Source: Amycolatopsis sp. WQ 127309
GTDB lineage: Bacteria > Actinomycetota > Actinomycetes > Mycobacteriales > Pseudonocardiaceae
DNA: 64,000 nt
Direction: 5' to 3'
Assembly (NCBI RefSeq): GCF_023023025.1
Contig: NZ_CP095481.1
Span: forward strand, 4,898,001-4,962,000
Shown: positions 1-8,135 of the stretch, piece after piece
Layout: the number at the start of each line of letters is the position of its first letter
Position numbering within the stretch: position 1 is the first letter of the stretch
Program-made: the position numbers and the translations under genes
Notes under the pieces: model-generated
What the model saw: the letters and a program-made list of their open reading frames with translations, nothing else
Told to the model about the DNA's origin: nothing
Databases searched by the model: none

Positions 1-1
1 G

Positions 2-1375
2 GGGCTCGGCGCGCTCGAGGTCGGCGCGATCTGCCTGATCCTGCCGAGCGTGGCGCTGGTGTGGTGGGCGCTGCTCGGCTGGGGCGTGCTCGCCGGCGTG
101 GTGGCCACGCTGCTGGCCGGCCCGGTCTTCGTGCTGACGGTCTGCGTGGTCGTCGCCCTCGGCCGACGTCTTGTGCTGCCGGCGACGCCGATCGGGGTCC
201 ACCCGGTCCGGTCCGGGCTCGGCGTGCGCAAGTGGGTCGCGGACAAGCTCCTCGAGTTCAGCCTGACCTTCACGAACTCGCTGTACGCCACGCTCTACAC
301 CGTCCCGTGGCTGCGGCTGCTGGGCGCCCGGGTCGGCCGCGGCGCCGAGGTGTCGACCGCCGGGCACCTCGACCCGGACCTGCTCACCCTGGGCAGCGAA
401 AGCTTCGTCGCGGACATGGCGACCGTCGGCGCGGCGACCTTCGCCCGCGGCCGCGTCGCGTTCCTCACCACCGACGTCGGCCGGCGCGCGTTCGTCGGCA
501 ACGCGTCGGTCGTCCCGGCCGGGACGGAGCTGGGTGACGGCTCCCTGGTCGGCGTCGGCACGGTGCCGCCGGGGCAGCACGTGCCGGGCGACTCGTCGTG
601 GCTCGGCTCGCCCGCGATGCACCTGCCGCGGCGGCAGGACAGCGGCGACTTCCCGGAGGAGCAGACGTTCCGCCCGCCGCGTCGCGTGGTCCGGCAGCGG
701 CTCGCCATCGAGTTCGCGCGCGCCACGCTGCCCGCGTCCCTGCTGGCGCTGAGCTTCTACCTGTTCCTGCTGACGTTGTCCGGGCTCGCGTTCGGCCGGG
801 ACCTGCCGGTGCCGGCCCTGGTGTCGCCGCTGGTCGCGATGGCGTCGGGGCTCGGCGTGATCGGGTTCTGCGCGGCGACGAAGCGCAACGTCATCGGGGA
901 GTACACCGCGCGCGTCGAGCCGCTGTGGAGCCCGTTCGTGCGGCGCAGCGAGTTCGTCACCGGCCTGTACGAGTCGGCCGCCGTCCCGGCCGGGCTCGGC
1001 ATGCTCGTCGGGACGCCGATGCTGCCGCCGCTGCTGCGCTGGTTCGGCGCCCGGATCGGGCGGCGGACGTGGCTCGGCACGACCTACCTCACCGAGTTCG
1101 ACCTGGTCCACGTCGGCGACGACGCCACGATCGGCACCGAGGTTTCGTTGCAGACTCATCTGTTCGAGGACCGGGTGATGAAGATGTCCGTCGTGACCGT
1201 CGGCGACGGCGCGACCGTGGGCACCCGCGCGATCGTGCTCTACGACGCGGTCGTCGGCGACGGCGTCTCCCTCGGGTCGCTGTCGCTGCTGATGAAGGGC
1301 GAGCACCTCGGCTCGCGCACCTCCTGGCGCGGCATCCCCGCGCAACTCCTTACGCTGAAAGGACTTCCGGCGTGA
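2..1375 (+). CDS. Pls/PosA-type NRPS, C-terminal part (5'-truncated)
   Basis: The frame is open to the left edge, so only the C-terminal ~457 residues are seen; adenylation and carrier domains would lie outside. Visible are hydrophobic membrane segments (LLGWGVLAGVVATLLAGPVF and another near LALSFYLFLLTLSGLAFG) alternating with two left-handed beta-helix (hexapeptide) blocks rich in VGDGATVGT-like turns. This membrane plus tandem soluble-domain layout is known from epsilon-poly-lysine synthetase (Pls) and Pls/PosA relatives, which polymerise a single amino acid. The TGA stop lies inside the GTGA that starts the next gene. The substrate cannot be read from this part. An alternative is a stand-alone membrane acyltransferase with hexapeptide repeats, but the two repeat blocks and membrane segments favour Pls. 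Confidence 0.75.
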   Translation, partial: GLGALEVGAICLILPSVALVWWALLGWGVLAGVVATLLAGPVFVLTVCVVVALGRRLVLPATPIGVHPVRSGLGVRKWVADKLLEFSLTFTNSLYATLYTVPWLRLLGARVGRGAEVSTAGHLDPDLLTLGSESFVADMATVGAATFARGRVAFLTTDVGRRAFVGNASVVPAGTELGDGSLVGVGTVPPGQHVPGDSSWLGSPAMHLPRRQDSGDFPEEQTFRPPRRVVRQRLAIEFARATLPASLLALSFYLFLLTLSGLAFGRDLPVPALVSPLVAMASGLGVIGFCAATKRNVIGEYTARVEPLWSPFVRRSEFVTGLYESAAVPAGLGMLVGTPMLPPLLRWFGARIGRRTWLGTTYLTEFDLVHVGDDATIGTEVSLQTHLFEDRVMKMSVVTVGDGATVGTRAIVLYDAVVGDGVSLGSLSLLMKGEHLGSRTSWRGIPAQLLTLKGLPA

Positions 1376-2175
1376 ACACCGCACTGCTGATGTCGGGCGC
1401 CCACCACTTCCGCGTCGACTACGAGATCAACCCGTACATGGACACGGCGGTCCAGCCGGACGTCGCGGCCGCCGTGGCCGAGCACGACGCGCTCGTGGCC
1501 GCACACCTGGCCGCCGGGCGCAAGGTCGAGTTCCTCGACCCGGCGCCGGAGTGCCCGGACATGGTCTACACGGCCAACGCCGCCGTCGCGCGCGGCGGCC
1601 GGGCCGTGCTGGCGAACCTGCCGCCGGAGCGTCGCGACGAGACGCCGTACCACCGGGAGTGGTTCCGCGCCAAGGGTTTCGAAGTCGTCGAGAGCCCGTA
1701 CGCGTTCAGCGGGCAGGGTGACGCGCTGGCGTACGGCGACCTGCTGCTGGCCGGCTACGGGCAGCGCACCGACCGCCGCGCGCACGACGTCGTCGCCGAC
1801 GCGCTCGGCTACGACATCGTGCCGCTGCGCACGACCGGGCCGCGCTGGTACGACCTGGACCTCGCGGTCGCCGTCGTCACACCCGACGTCCTCGCGTTCT
1901 GCCCGGCCGCGCTCGACGAGCCGAGCCAGGCCCGGCTGCGGGAGCTGGGCGGCACGCTCATCGAGGTCACCGAGGCCGAGGCCGAGCGGTTCGCGCTGAA
2001 CCTCGTCAGCGACGGCAGCACCGTCACGATGACCAGCGGCGTCCCGGAGCTGGCCGCGACCCTGCGCGAGCGCGGGCTGAGCGTCGTCGAACTCGAGACG
2101 ACGCAGCTGCGCAAGGGCGGGGGCGGCGTGCGGTGCACCGCGTTGACGCTCGACAACCCGGAGCGGACGGCGTGA
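1372..2175 (+). CDS. DDAH/arginine-deiminase superfamily protein lacking catalytic His
   Basis: 267 residues, GTG start overlapping the upstream stop by 4 nt. The fold is recognisable from NPYMD near the N-terminus, PDMVYTANAAV, LVSDG and the C-terminal KGGGGVRC with the nucleophile Cys255. The family hydrolyses methylarginine or transfers amidino groups. The usual EGxGD loop reads S113-GQG-D117 here, and the usual YHLDTA signature reads W159-YDLDLA, so the catalytic His position is Asp161. The Cys is kept but the general base is missing, so normal dimethylargininase activity is doubtful. Context (NRPS upstream, amidotransferase-like genes downstream, all coupled) suggests a role in tailoring the NRPS product or its precursor. 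That role is inference. Confidence 0.8.
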   Translation: MNTALLMSGAHHFRVDYEINPYMDTAVQPDVAAAVAEHDALVAAHLAAGRKVEFLDPAPECPDMVYTANAAVARGGRAVLANLPPERRDETPYHREWFRAKGFEVVESPYAFSGQGDALAYGDLLLAGYGQRTDRRAHDVVADALGYDIVPLRTTGPRWYDLDLAVAVVTPDVLAFCPAALDEPSQARLRELGGTLIEVTEAEAERFALNLVSDGSTVTMTSGVPELAATLRERGLSVVELETTQLRKGGGGVRCTALTLDNPERTA

Positions 2176-2837
2176 GGCCGCTCGCCCTCGTCTACCGCGG
2201 TCCCGCTTCGCTGCCGGGCTGCCCGGAAGCCGTCGCCGACCTGCTGAAGTCGAGCAAGCACGGCTTCGACGTCCGGTTCACCGGTCCCGACGAGAAGTTC
2301 AAGCTCGGCGAGGCCGCCCTGGCCGGTGCGGCGCTGTACGCCCAGCCCGGCGGCGGCACGCTCGGGAGCGCGTACCGGAAACTACGCCGTCACCGCGACG
2401 ACGTCCGCGCGTTCGTCGAAGGCGGCGGGCGGTACCTCGGGTTCTGCCTGGGCGGCTACCTCGCCGGCGCGACGCCGGGGTTCGGCCTGCTGCCCGGCGA
2501 CACCGACCGCTACATCGACACCGAGGACGCGACCGTCGACCACGACGAGGACGCCGTCGTCAAGGTCCGCTGGCGCGGCCACCGGCGGAAGCTCTACTTC
2601 CAGGACGGCCCGGTGTTCCTGCTTGAGAAGCCCGACTCCGCCGACGTGCTGGCCACCTACCCGAACGGCACGGTCGCCGCGCTCGTCGCGCCGTTCGGCG
2701 CCGGGCGGGTCGGCGTCGTCGGACCGCACCCGGAGGCCACCCGCGACTGGTACGCCGACGGCGGTCTGCGGCCGCCGCTGCTGCGCTACGGCCACGACCT
2801 CGGGCTCGACCTCGTCGACACGGTGATGGCCCGATGA
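2172..2837 (+). CDS. BPL_N-domain, class I amidotransferase-like protein (cytoplasmic copy)
   Basis: 221 residues from the GTG that overlaps the DDAH-like stop (GTGA). It has the glutamine-amidotransferase fold of the BPL_N family (named after the N-terminus of yeast biotin-protein ligase). The nucleophile elbow GFCLGGYLAG carries Cys92, and GPHPE supplies His186 and Glu188, so the triad looks intact. No signal peptide or membrane segment is visible, so it should be cytoplasmic. It is clearly paralogous to the lipoprotein at 4018-4752 (shared YRG, AQPGGG, GFCLGGYLAGATPGF, LLPGDT, YFQDGP and VGVVGPHPEA). Substrate is unknown; amide or isopeptide chemistry on the NRPS product is a guess. Confidence 0.75.
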   Translation: MRPLALVYRGPASLPGCPEAVADLLKSSKHGFDVRFTGPDEKFKLGEAALAGAALYAQPGGGTLGSAYRKLRRHRDDVRAFVEGGGRYLGFCLGGYLAGATPGFGLLPGDTDRYIDTEDATVDHDEDAVVKVRWRGHRRKLYFQDGPVFLLEKPDSADVLATYPNGTVAALVAPFGAGRVGVVGPHPEATRDWYADGGLRPPLLRYGHDLGLDLVDTVMAR

Positions 2838-4021
2838 CCGCCCCGGCGCCCAAGGTCCGGTTGACGGCGGTCGACGCCACCCGCGGGATCGCGCTGCTCG
2901 GCATGATGGCCGTGCACTCGCTGATCGAGGAAAGCTCACCGGGTCATCCGTCGGTGTCGTTCGCCATCTTCGGCGGCCGCGCGGCGGCGACGTTCGCCGT
3001 GCTGGCCGGGCTCGGGATCGCCTTCATGACCGGGCGCCGTCGCGTGCGGGGGGCGGATTTCGGGCCCACCGCGGCGATGCTGGCCGTGCGCGGGCTGGCG
3101 ATCGGCGCGATCGGCCTCGCGCTCGGGTACACCGACGCCGAGCTCGCCGTCGTCATCCTGCCGTACTACGCGATCCTGTTCCTGCTCGCGATCCCGCTGG
3201 TGCTCCTGCCGAGCTGGGCGGTCGCCGGGGTGGGCGTGGCGGTGGTGGCCGGCGTCCCGCCGCTGACCCACCTGCTGCAGCCGCACCTGGCCGAGCCGAC
3301 CCTGCTGAACAACGGTTTCGCTTACGCCGCGGAGCATCCCGTGCGGCTGCTGACCGAGCTGTCGCTGACGGGGGAGTACCCGGCGCTCTCGTGGACGGCG
3401 TACCTGTGCGCGGGGATCGTGATCGGCCGGCTGACGCTCAGCCGCGTCAAAGTGGCGGTCACACTGCTGGTCACCGGGGTCACGATGGCCGTCGGCGCCG
3501 CCGCGGTGTCGTGGGTGCTGCTGAACCGCTTCGGCGGGCTGGCGGCGATCTGGGCCGCGCAGCCGGGCAGCGTCCTGACCGCGCCGGAGACCACCGAACT
3601 GCTCAACCTGGGCGGCGACGGCACCACCCCGACGTCGACCGCCTGGTGGCTCGCGGTCGACGGGCCGCACACCGGCACCGCGCCCGACCTGATCGGCACG
3701 ACGGGCGCGGCGATGGGCCTGCTCGGGCTGCTGCTCCTGCTCGGCCGCCTGCGGGTGGCGAAGATCGTCTTCGCGCCGCTGGCCGCGGCTGGGAGCATGA
3801 CGCTCACCTTCTACACGGCGCACATCATGTTCCTGAACTCCGACTACGACGTCTACACCTCCGGCGTCGGCTACGCGCTGCAGGTCGCCGGTGTCCTCGT
3901 GGTGGGCCTGGCCTGGCGGGCGACGGCCGGGAAGGGCCCGCTGGAAGCCCTGGTCACGGCGTTGGCCACCCGCGCGAAACGGCGGGTGGCGGCCGCGCCC
4001 CGGTTGCGGGTCGCGACGTGA
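2834..4021 (+). CDS. HGSNAT/YeiB-like multi-pass membrane acyltransferase
   Basis: 395 residues, ATG overlapping the previous stop (ATGA). The N-terminal signature VDATRGIALLGMMAVHS is typical of heparan-alpha-glucosaminide N-acetyltransferase / DUF418-YeiB membrane proteins. About ten hydrophobic helices follow, and FYTAHIMFLNSD in the last third resembles the conserved late helix of these families. Members carry acyl groups across the membrane or act as membrane acyltransferases. It lies between cytoplasmic and exported BPL_N paralogues, so a trans-envelope modification step is an attractive but untested idea. The C-terminus is Arg/Ala-rich and cytoplasmic by charge. Confidence 0.7.
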   Translation: MTAPAPKVRLTAVDATRGIALLGMMAVHSLIEESSPGHPSVSFAIFGGRAAATFAVLAGLGIAFMTGRRRVRGADFGPTAAMLAVRGLAIGAIGLALGYTDAELAVVILPYYAILFLLAIPLVLLPSWAVAGVGVAVVAGVPPLTHLLQPHLAEPTLLNNGFAYAAEHPVRLLTELSLTGEYPALSWTAYLCAGIVIGRLTLSRVKVAVTLLVTGVTMAVGAAAVSWVLLNRFGGLAAIWAAQPGSVLTAPETTELLNLGGDGTTPTSTAWWLAVDGPHTGTAPDLIGTTGAAMGLLGLLLLLGRLRVAKIVFAPLAAAGSMTLTFYTAHIMFLNSDYDVYTSGVGYALQVAGVLVVGLAWRATAGKGPLEALVTALATRAKRRVAAAPRLRVAT

Positions 4022-4752
4022 CGGTCTCCCGCCGGCTGGTCCTGACGGGCGCCGTCGCGGCCGGGCTGCTCGCGGCGTGCGGCGCGCCCACGCCGGACAC
4101 CCGGCCGCTGGCGCTGGTCTACCGCGGGAAGGCGTCGACCGGCGCCTGCTCGGACGCCGTCGCGGACCTGCTGCGCACGCGCATGCGCGTCGAGTTCTGC
4201 GGCCCGGACGAGAAGACCCCGCTGACGGCCGCGGCGCTCGCGACGGCGGCGGTGTACGCCCAGCCGGGCGGCGGTTCCCTCGACGACGGCTGGCGCGCGA
4301 TGCGCCGCTACGCCGACGTGATCACCGGCTACGTCCGCGGCGGCGGGCGTTACCTCGGGTTCTGCCTGGGCGGTTACCTGGCGGGTGCGACGCCGGGGTT
4401 CACCCTGCTGCCCGGCGACACCGAGCAGTACATCGGCACGTCGGGCGCCGAGGTGCGCTCGACCCGGGACACGGTGATCCCGGTGGACTGGCAGGGAAAG
4501 CGCCGTCGGATGTACTTCCAGGACGGCCCGGACTTCGTCTTGCGGTCCGGTGCGCAGGCGACGGTGCTCGCCCGGTACACGAACGACAAGATCGCCGCTT
4601 TGGTTGCGCCGTACGGAAAAGGCCGCGTCGGCGTGGTCGGCCCGCACCCGGAGGCGCCGGAGTCCTGGTACCGAGACCTGCGCCTGACGAACCCTGATGG
4701 CGTGACGCCGGACCTCGGGCTCGAGCTGGTGGACCGGACGCTCACCCCCTAG
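4018..4752 (+). CDS. BPL_N-domain amidotransferase-like lipoprotein (exported copy)
   Basis: 244 residues, GTG start in a GTGA overlap with the acyltransferase stop. The N-terminus RRLVLTGAVAAGLLAAC is a lipoprotein signal peptide with lipobox Cys21. The rest repeats the 2172-2837 protein: GFCLGGYLAG with Cys116 as nucleophile and GPHPE with His210 and Glu212. It should sit on the outer face of the membrane. Two copies of one enzyme fold, one inside and one outside, around a membrane acyltransferase is an uncommon arrangement. Its 3' end overlaps the convergent MerR gene by 11 bp. Confidence 0.78.
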   Translation: MTVSRRLVLTGAVAAGLLAACGAPTPDTRPLALVYRGKASTGACSDAVADLLRTRMRVEFCGPDEKTPLTAAALATAAVYAQPGGGSLDDGWRAMRRYADVITGYVRGGGRYLGFCLGGYLAGATPGFTLLPGDTEQYIGTSGAEVRSTRDTVIPVDWQGKRRRMYFQDGPDFVLRSGAQATVLARYTNDKIAALVAPYGKGRVGVVGPHPEAPESWYRDLRLTNPDGVTPDLGLELVDRTLTP

Positions 4753-5173
4753 GCGCCCACAACCGGTCCGCGTCCCCGGCTTCCAGGCGGCCCCGGTAGA
4801 CGTCGATCTTGTGGTCGATCAGCTGCAGGTTCTCCTGCAGCTCGGCCAGCTTCGCGAGCACCTCGGCGCGGTGGGCTTCCATCAGCGCCAGCCGGTCCTG
4901 CTCGTTGCCGCGTCCGGCCGCCACCAGTTCGGCGTACTCGCGGATCGTCTTGATGGGCATGCCGGTGGCGCGCAGGCGGGTGCAGACCGTGATCCAGTCC
5001 AGGTCCAGCTTGCGGTAGCGGCGCCGGCCGCCGGCGGTGCGGTCGACGCGGGTGACCACGAGGCCGGCGCGTTCGTAGTAGCGCAGTGTGTGCGCGCTGA
5101 CCCCGGTGCGGCGGGCGGCGTCGGCGATCGACAGCCCCGCCGCCGGGATGGGCGGTGATTTGACTTCGAGCAC
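4742..5173 (-). CDS. MerR-family transcriptional regulator
   Basis: 143 residues, GTG start. The N-terminal winged helix LSIADAARRTGVSAHTLRYYERAGLV is classic MerR, followed by the RYR wing, IKTIREYAEL, and a C-terminal coiled coil (MEAHRAEVLAKLAELQENLQLIDHKIDVY). There are no clustered cysteines, so a metal sensor is unlikely; it resembles MerR regulators of drug or organic-ligand efflux. It is divergent from the MFS gene 25 bp away, and the spacer holds a MerR-type promoter, so it probably controls that pump and itself. Confidence 0.9.
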   Translation of the reverse strand: MLEVKSPPIPAAGLSIADAARRTGVSAHTLRYYERAGLVVTRVDRTAGGRRRYRKLDLDWITVCTRLRATGMPIKTIREYAELVAAGRGNEQDRLALMEAHRAEVLAKLAELQENLQLIDHKIDVYRGRLEAGDADRLWAPRG

Positions 5174-5190
5174 ACTCTAAATCCTAGCGT
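5160..5190 (+). promoter_or_regulatory. MerR-type promoter with 19-bp spacer for the MFS gene
   Basis: TTGACT (5160-5165) and TAGCGT (5185-5190) are separated by exactly 19 bp, the overlong spacing that MerR activators correct by twisting DNA. A short GAG-CACA-CTC dyad lies in the spacer. The -10 ends 8 bp before the MFS ATG, so the mRNA would be leaderless. The MerR gene's own start lies inside this segment. Confidence 0.5.
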
Positions 5191-5198
5191 CGGAACCC

Positions 5199-6551
5199 AT
5201 GAACGCTCCGACCGTCAACCGCCGGCTCGTGCTGGCGATCTGCTGCGTCAGCATCGTCGTCGTGGTGATGGACATCTCCGTCGTCAACGTCGCCCTCCCG
5301 TCGATCCGCCGCGACCTGCACGCCTCCCCGGCCGGGCAGCAGTGGACGATCGACGCCTACACGCTCGTGCTGGCCGGGTTCCTCGTGCTCGCCGGGTCCA
5401 CCGCCGACCGCGTCGGCCGCAAGCGGGTCTTCCTGACCGGGCTCGCCGTCTTCGGTGCCGGGTCACTGCTGTGCGGGCTCGCGCCGGGCATCGGGTGGCT
5501 GATCGCCGCACGCGCGTTGCAGGCGGCCGGCGGCACGATGCTCAACCCCGTCGCGATGGCCATCGTCGCCACCGCCTACCCCGCCCCGGCCGAGCGGGCC
5601 CGCGCCATCGGCGTCTTCGGCGCCATGTCCGGGCTGGCGCTGGTGCTCGGGCCGATCCTCGGCGGCCTCCTCGTCGACGGCTTCGGCTGGCGCGCGGTCT
5701 TCTGGGTCAACGTCCCGATCGTCGCCGCCGCGATCGTGGCCACCGCGCGGTTCGTGCCCGAGTCCCGCGCCGCCCGCACCCGCCGGTTCGACCCGGTCGG
5801 GCAAGTCCTGGTGGTGCTCGTGCTCGGCAGCGTCGTCGCCGCGATCATCGGGTCCCGGGGGCTCGGCTGGTCGTCACCGGTGGTCCTCGGCCTGCTCGCC
5901 GTGGCCGCGCTCGGCGTCACCGGGATCCTCGTTTACGAGCCGCGACGCGCGGATCCGCTGCTCGAACTGCGGCTGTTCCGCAGCGTCTCGTTCAGCGCGG
6001 CGATCGTGATGGCGGTCTTCGCGCTGTGCGGCTTCGGCGCGTTCCTGTTCGTGACGACGCAGTACCTGCAGGACGTCCGCGGGCTGTCGGCGCTGGACGC
6101 CGGGTTGTGCCTGCTCCCGGTCGGGGCGCTGGTCCTGGTGCTGTCGCCGGTCACCGGCCGGCTGGTCGGCACGCGCGGGCCGCGGCTGCCGCTGGTCGTG
6201 GCCGGGAGCGCGCTCGCGCTGGGCGGCGCCGCGTCGGTGTGGTTCGGGCCGGCGACCCCGCTGGTCGCCGTGCTCGCGGTCTCGCTGCTCTTCGGCGTCT
6301 TCCTCGGCACCGTCAACCCGCCGATCACGACCACGGCGATGGCCGGGATGCCGGGGTCGATGGCCGGGGTGGCCGCCTCGCTGGCCTCCACCGGGCGGCA
6401 GACCGGCACCACGCTGGGCGTCGCGATCGCCGGCGCGGTGCCCGGCGTGGGCTGGGTGGTGGCCGGTCTCGGGGCCGGTCTGGTCGGGTTGGCCCTGGTC
6501 AGCACGGCCGCGAACCGTGTACCGATGAATGTGACTCAGGTCACACGATAG
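5199..6551 (+). CDS. MFS drug transporter, DHA2 (EmrB/QacA) type
   Basis: 450 residues, ATG 8 bp after a predicted -10. It begins with the DHA2 pattern MDISVVNVALPSIRRDL, then QWTIDAYTLVLAGFLVLAG, the loop 2-3 motif DRVGRKRVF and motif C (GLALVLGPILGG). Hydrophobic segments agree with 12-14 helices. Likely a proton-driven exporter of a toxic or secreted compound. It is divergent from MerR, which is the likely activator. The substrate is not predictable, though it neighbours the NRPS cassette. Confidence 0.9.
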   Translation: MNAPTVNRRLVLAICCVSIVVVVMDISVVNVALPSIRRDLHASPAGQQWTIDAYTLVLAGFLVLAGSTADRVGRKRVFLTGLAVFGAGSLLCGLAPGIGWLIAARALQAAGGTMLNPVAMAIVATAYPAPAERARAIGVFGAMSGLALVLGPILGGLLVDGFGWRAVFWVNVPIVAAAIVATARFVPESRAARTRRFDPVGQVLVVLVLGSVVAAIIGSRGLGWSSPVVLGLLAVAALGVTGILVYEPRRADPLLELRLFRSVSFSAAIVMAVFALCGFGAFLFVTTQYLQDVRGLSALDAGLCLLPVGALVLVLSPVTGRLVGTRGPRLPLVVAGSALALGGAASVWFGPATPLVAVLAVSLLFGVFLGTVNPPITTTAMAGMPGSMAGVAASLASTGRQTGTTLGVAIAGAVPGVGWVVAGLGAGLVGLALVSTAANRVPMNVTQVTR

Positions 6552-6574
6552 TCTGCGGAAACCCTCCCGGGAAA

Positions 6575-6599
6575 TGTCGAACGCCGCGAGCGGCCGATC
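6575..6599 (+). promoter_or_regulatory. Candidate ECF42-type promoter
   Basis: TGTCGA at 6575-6580 followed after 14 bp by CGATC at 6595-6599. ECF42 sigma factors are reported to use TGTCGA in the -35 and CGA/TC in the -10 and to drive DGPF genes. It lies ~75 bp before the DGPF gene at 6674, and an ECF42 gene is at 8492. Tentative. Confidence 0.35.
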
Positions 6600-6673
6600 G
6601 ACGCGGGGGTGAAGGCCGCTCATCGCGTCCGGGAGCGAACCGGACCACGGCCGAGAACACCAGGGAGTCAGCC

Positions 6674-7039
6674 ATGCGTTTCCTCATGATGCACCGCCTC
6701 GACGAGAGCGTCCCCGAGGCCTGGAACCCCAGCCCGGAGTTCATCGAGAAGATGGGCGCGTTCATCCAGGAGTCGGCGGAGAACGGCCGGCTGATCACGG
6801 CGGAGGGCGTCCTCCCGTCGGAGAAGGGCGCGCTCGTCCGCAAGCCGCGCGGCGCGGCGATCCGCGTCACGGACGGCCCGTTCGCCGAGGCCAAGGAGGT
6901 CATCGGCGGGTTCGCGCTGATCAACGCCGAGGACCTGGCGGACGCCGTCGTGTTCGCGAAGTCCTACGTCGAGCTGTTCGAGGCCGAGATCGAGGTCGAG
7001 GTGCGCCAGGTCGCCGAGTTCGACGACATCCCCGGCTGA
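6674..7039 (+). CDS. YciI-like protein with DGPF motif
   Basis: 121 residues, ATG preceded by AGGGAG 6 bp upstream. It starts RFLMMHRLDES and carries VTDGPFAEAKEVIGGF, the DGPF motif of the YCII family. These small dimeric ferredoxin-like proteins often accompany ECF42 sigma factors as their targets; enzymatic function is unknown. A second DGPF gene lies at 8136. It is followed by a perfect hairpin at 7048-7078. Confidence 0.88.
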   Translation: MRFLMMHRLDESVPEAWNPSPEFIEKMGAFIQESAENGRLITAEGVLPSEKGALVRKPRGAAIRVTDGPFAEAKEVIGGFALINAEDLADAVVFAKSYVELFEAEIEVEVRQVAEFDDIPG

Positions 7040-7047
7040 CACCGTGC

Positions 7048-7078
7048 CCGGCGGCGGGCGATTTCCGCCCGCCGCCGG
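7048..7078 (+). terminator. Hairpin terminator after the DGPF gene
   Basis: Perfect 13-bp arms (7048-7060 and 7066-7078) with loop ATTTC, 8 bp after the stop. There is no T-run, as is usual in actinobacteria. Confidence 0.6.
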
Positions 7079-7147
7079 ACGGCCGTTGTGCTTCGTCCGG
7101 CGGCACGCCAAGGTGGGTTCGCGGTCGGCCGGGACGGGGGAGCGGAC

Positions 7148-8035
7148 GTGGGCGAGGGCGAGCGATCCAGGACACGGCCGGACCTGTCCGCCGTCGTGAG
7201 TGTCGTGCTTTCCGTGCCCGTCGTCGCCAGCAGCGGGCTCGTGCTGGTCCTGCTCGGCAAGCTCGCCTGGCCCGCGTACTTCTGGGTCGCGCCCGCCGGG
7301 TGGGTGGTCGCCGGCGGGATCACCTTCGTGCCCGCGTTCGAGCACTTCCTGCTGCCGCTGATGTTCGGGATGCGCTCGCCGACCGCGCGTGAGCTGGCCC
7401 GGCTGACGCCCTGCTGGCAGGCGGTGTGCGCGGCCGCGGGCGTCGATGGCGGCCGGTACCGGTTGTGGGTCGAACGCTCCCGCGAACTGAACGCCTTCGC
7501 CGCCGGCGGCCGGACCGTCGCGGTGACGCGGACCGCGCTCGACCTGCCGCGGGCCGGCCTCGAAGCGATCCTGGCGCACGAGCTCGGCCACCACCTCGCC
7601 GGGCACACGCGGATCTCCCTGCTGATCTGGTGGCTGGAGCTCCCGGCCCGGATCCTGACCCGGCTGGTCCGGCTGCTCGCCCTGGCCGTGCCGTACGTCG
7701 GACGCGCGTTCGCGGCCTTCGGGCGGGCGGTCGCCGTGCTCGTCACCGTGCTGCTGAGCTTGGGGATCCTCACGGCGCTCGCGTTCCTCGACCCGTGGCT
7801 GCTGCTGGCGCCCCTGCTCGGCCCGGTGCTCGCCTGGTCGAAACGGCTCGGCGAGTACCGCGCTGACCGGATGGCGGCGCGGCTGGGTTACGGCCCGGAG
7901 CTGATCGCCCTGCTCAAGCAGTGGATCGCGCTGCACCGCGGCGACGAGCGGCGGCTGTGGGCCCGGCTGCTGGCCGGGCACCCGGCCCACATCGACCGGA
8001 TCAAGCGGCTGAAGGAGCACCGCGGCGGATTTTGA
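7148..8035 (+). CDS. M48-family membrane zinc metalloprotease
   Basis: 295 residues from the GTG at 7148, chosen because GGGGGAG sits 5-6 bp upstream; an earlier GTG at 7088 has no site. Two N-terminal hydrophobic segments (VVSVVLSVPVVASSGLVLVL and VAPAGWVVAGGITFVPAF) precede the M48 core, with zinc site H144-ELGH-H149 and a downstream GEYRADRMAARLGYG supplying the third ligand (Glu) region. A further hydrophobic pair lies between them. The family degrades damaged membrane proteins or trims prenylated substrates. It is a lone gene between two DGPF genes. Confidence 0.85.
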   Translation: MGEGERSRTRPDLSAVVSVVLSVPVVASSGLVLVLLGKLAWPAYFWVAPAGWVVAGGITFVPAFEHFLLPLMFGMRSPTARELARLTPCWQAVCAAAGVDGGRYRLWVERSRELNAFAAGGRTVAVTRTALDLPRAGLEAILAHELGHHLAGHTRISLLIWWLELPARILTRLVRLLALAVPYVGRAFAAFGRAVAVLVTVLLSLGILTALAFLDPWLLLAPLLGPVLAWSKRLGEYRADRMAARLGYGPELIALLKQWIALHRGDERRLWARLLAGHPAHIDRIKRLKEHRGGF

Positions 8036-8135
8036 GCACGAGAGGCAGAATCTCCGGCGAGGGTGTCCAAGGCGCCGCGGGCCGTTCGTAGTGGTGGCGT
8101 ACGGCAACCACGCCACGACACGACGGAGGAACACC

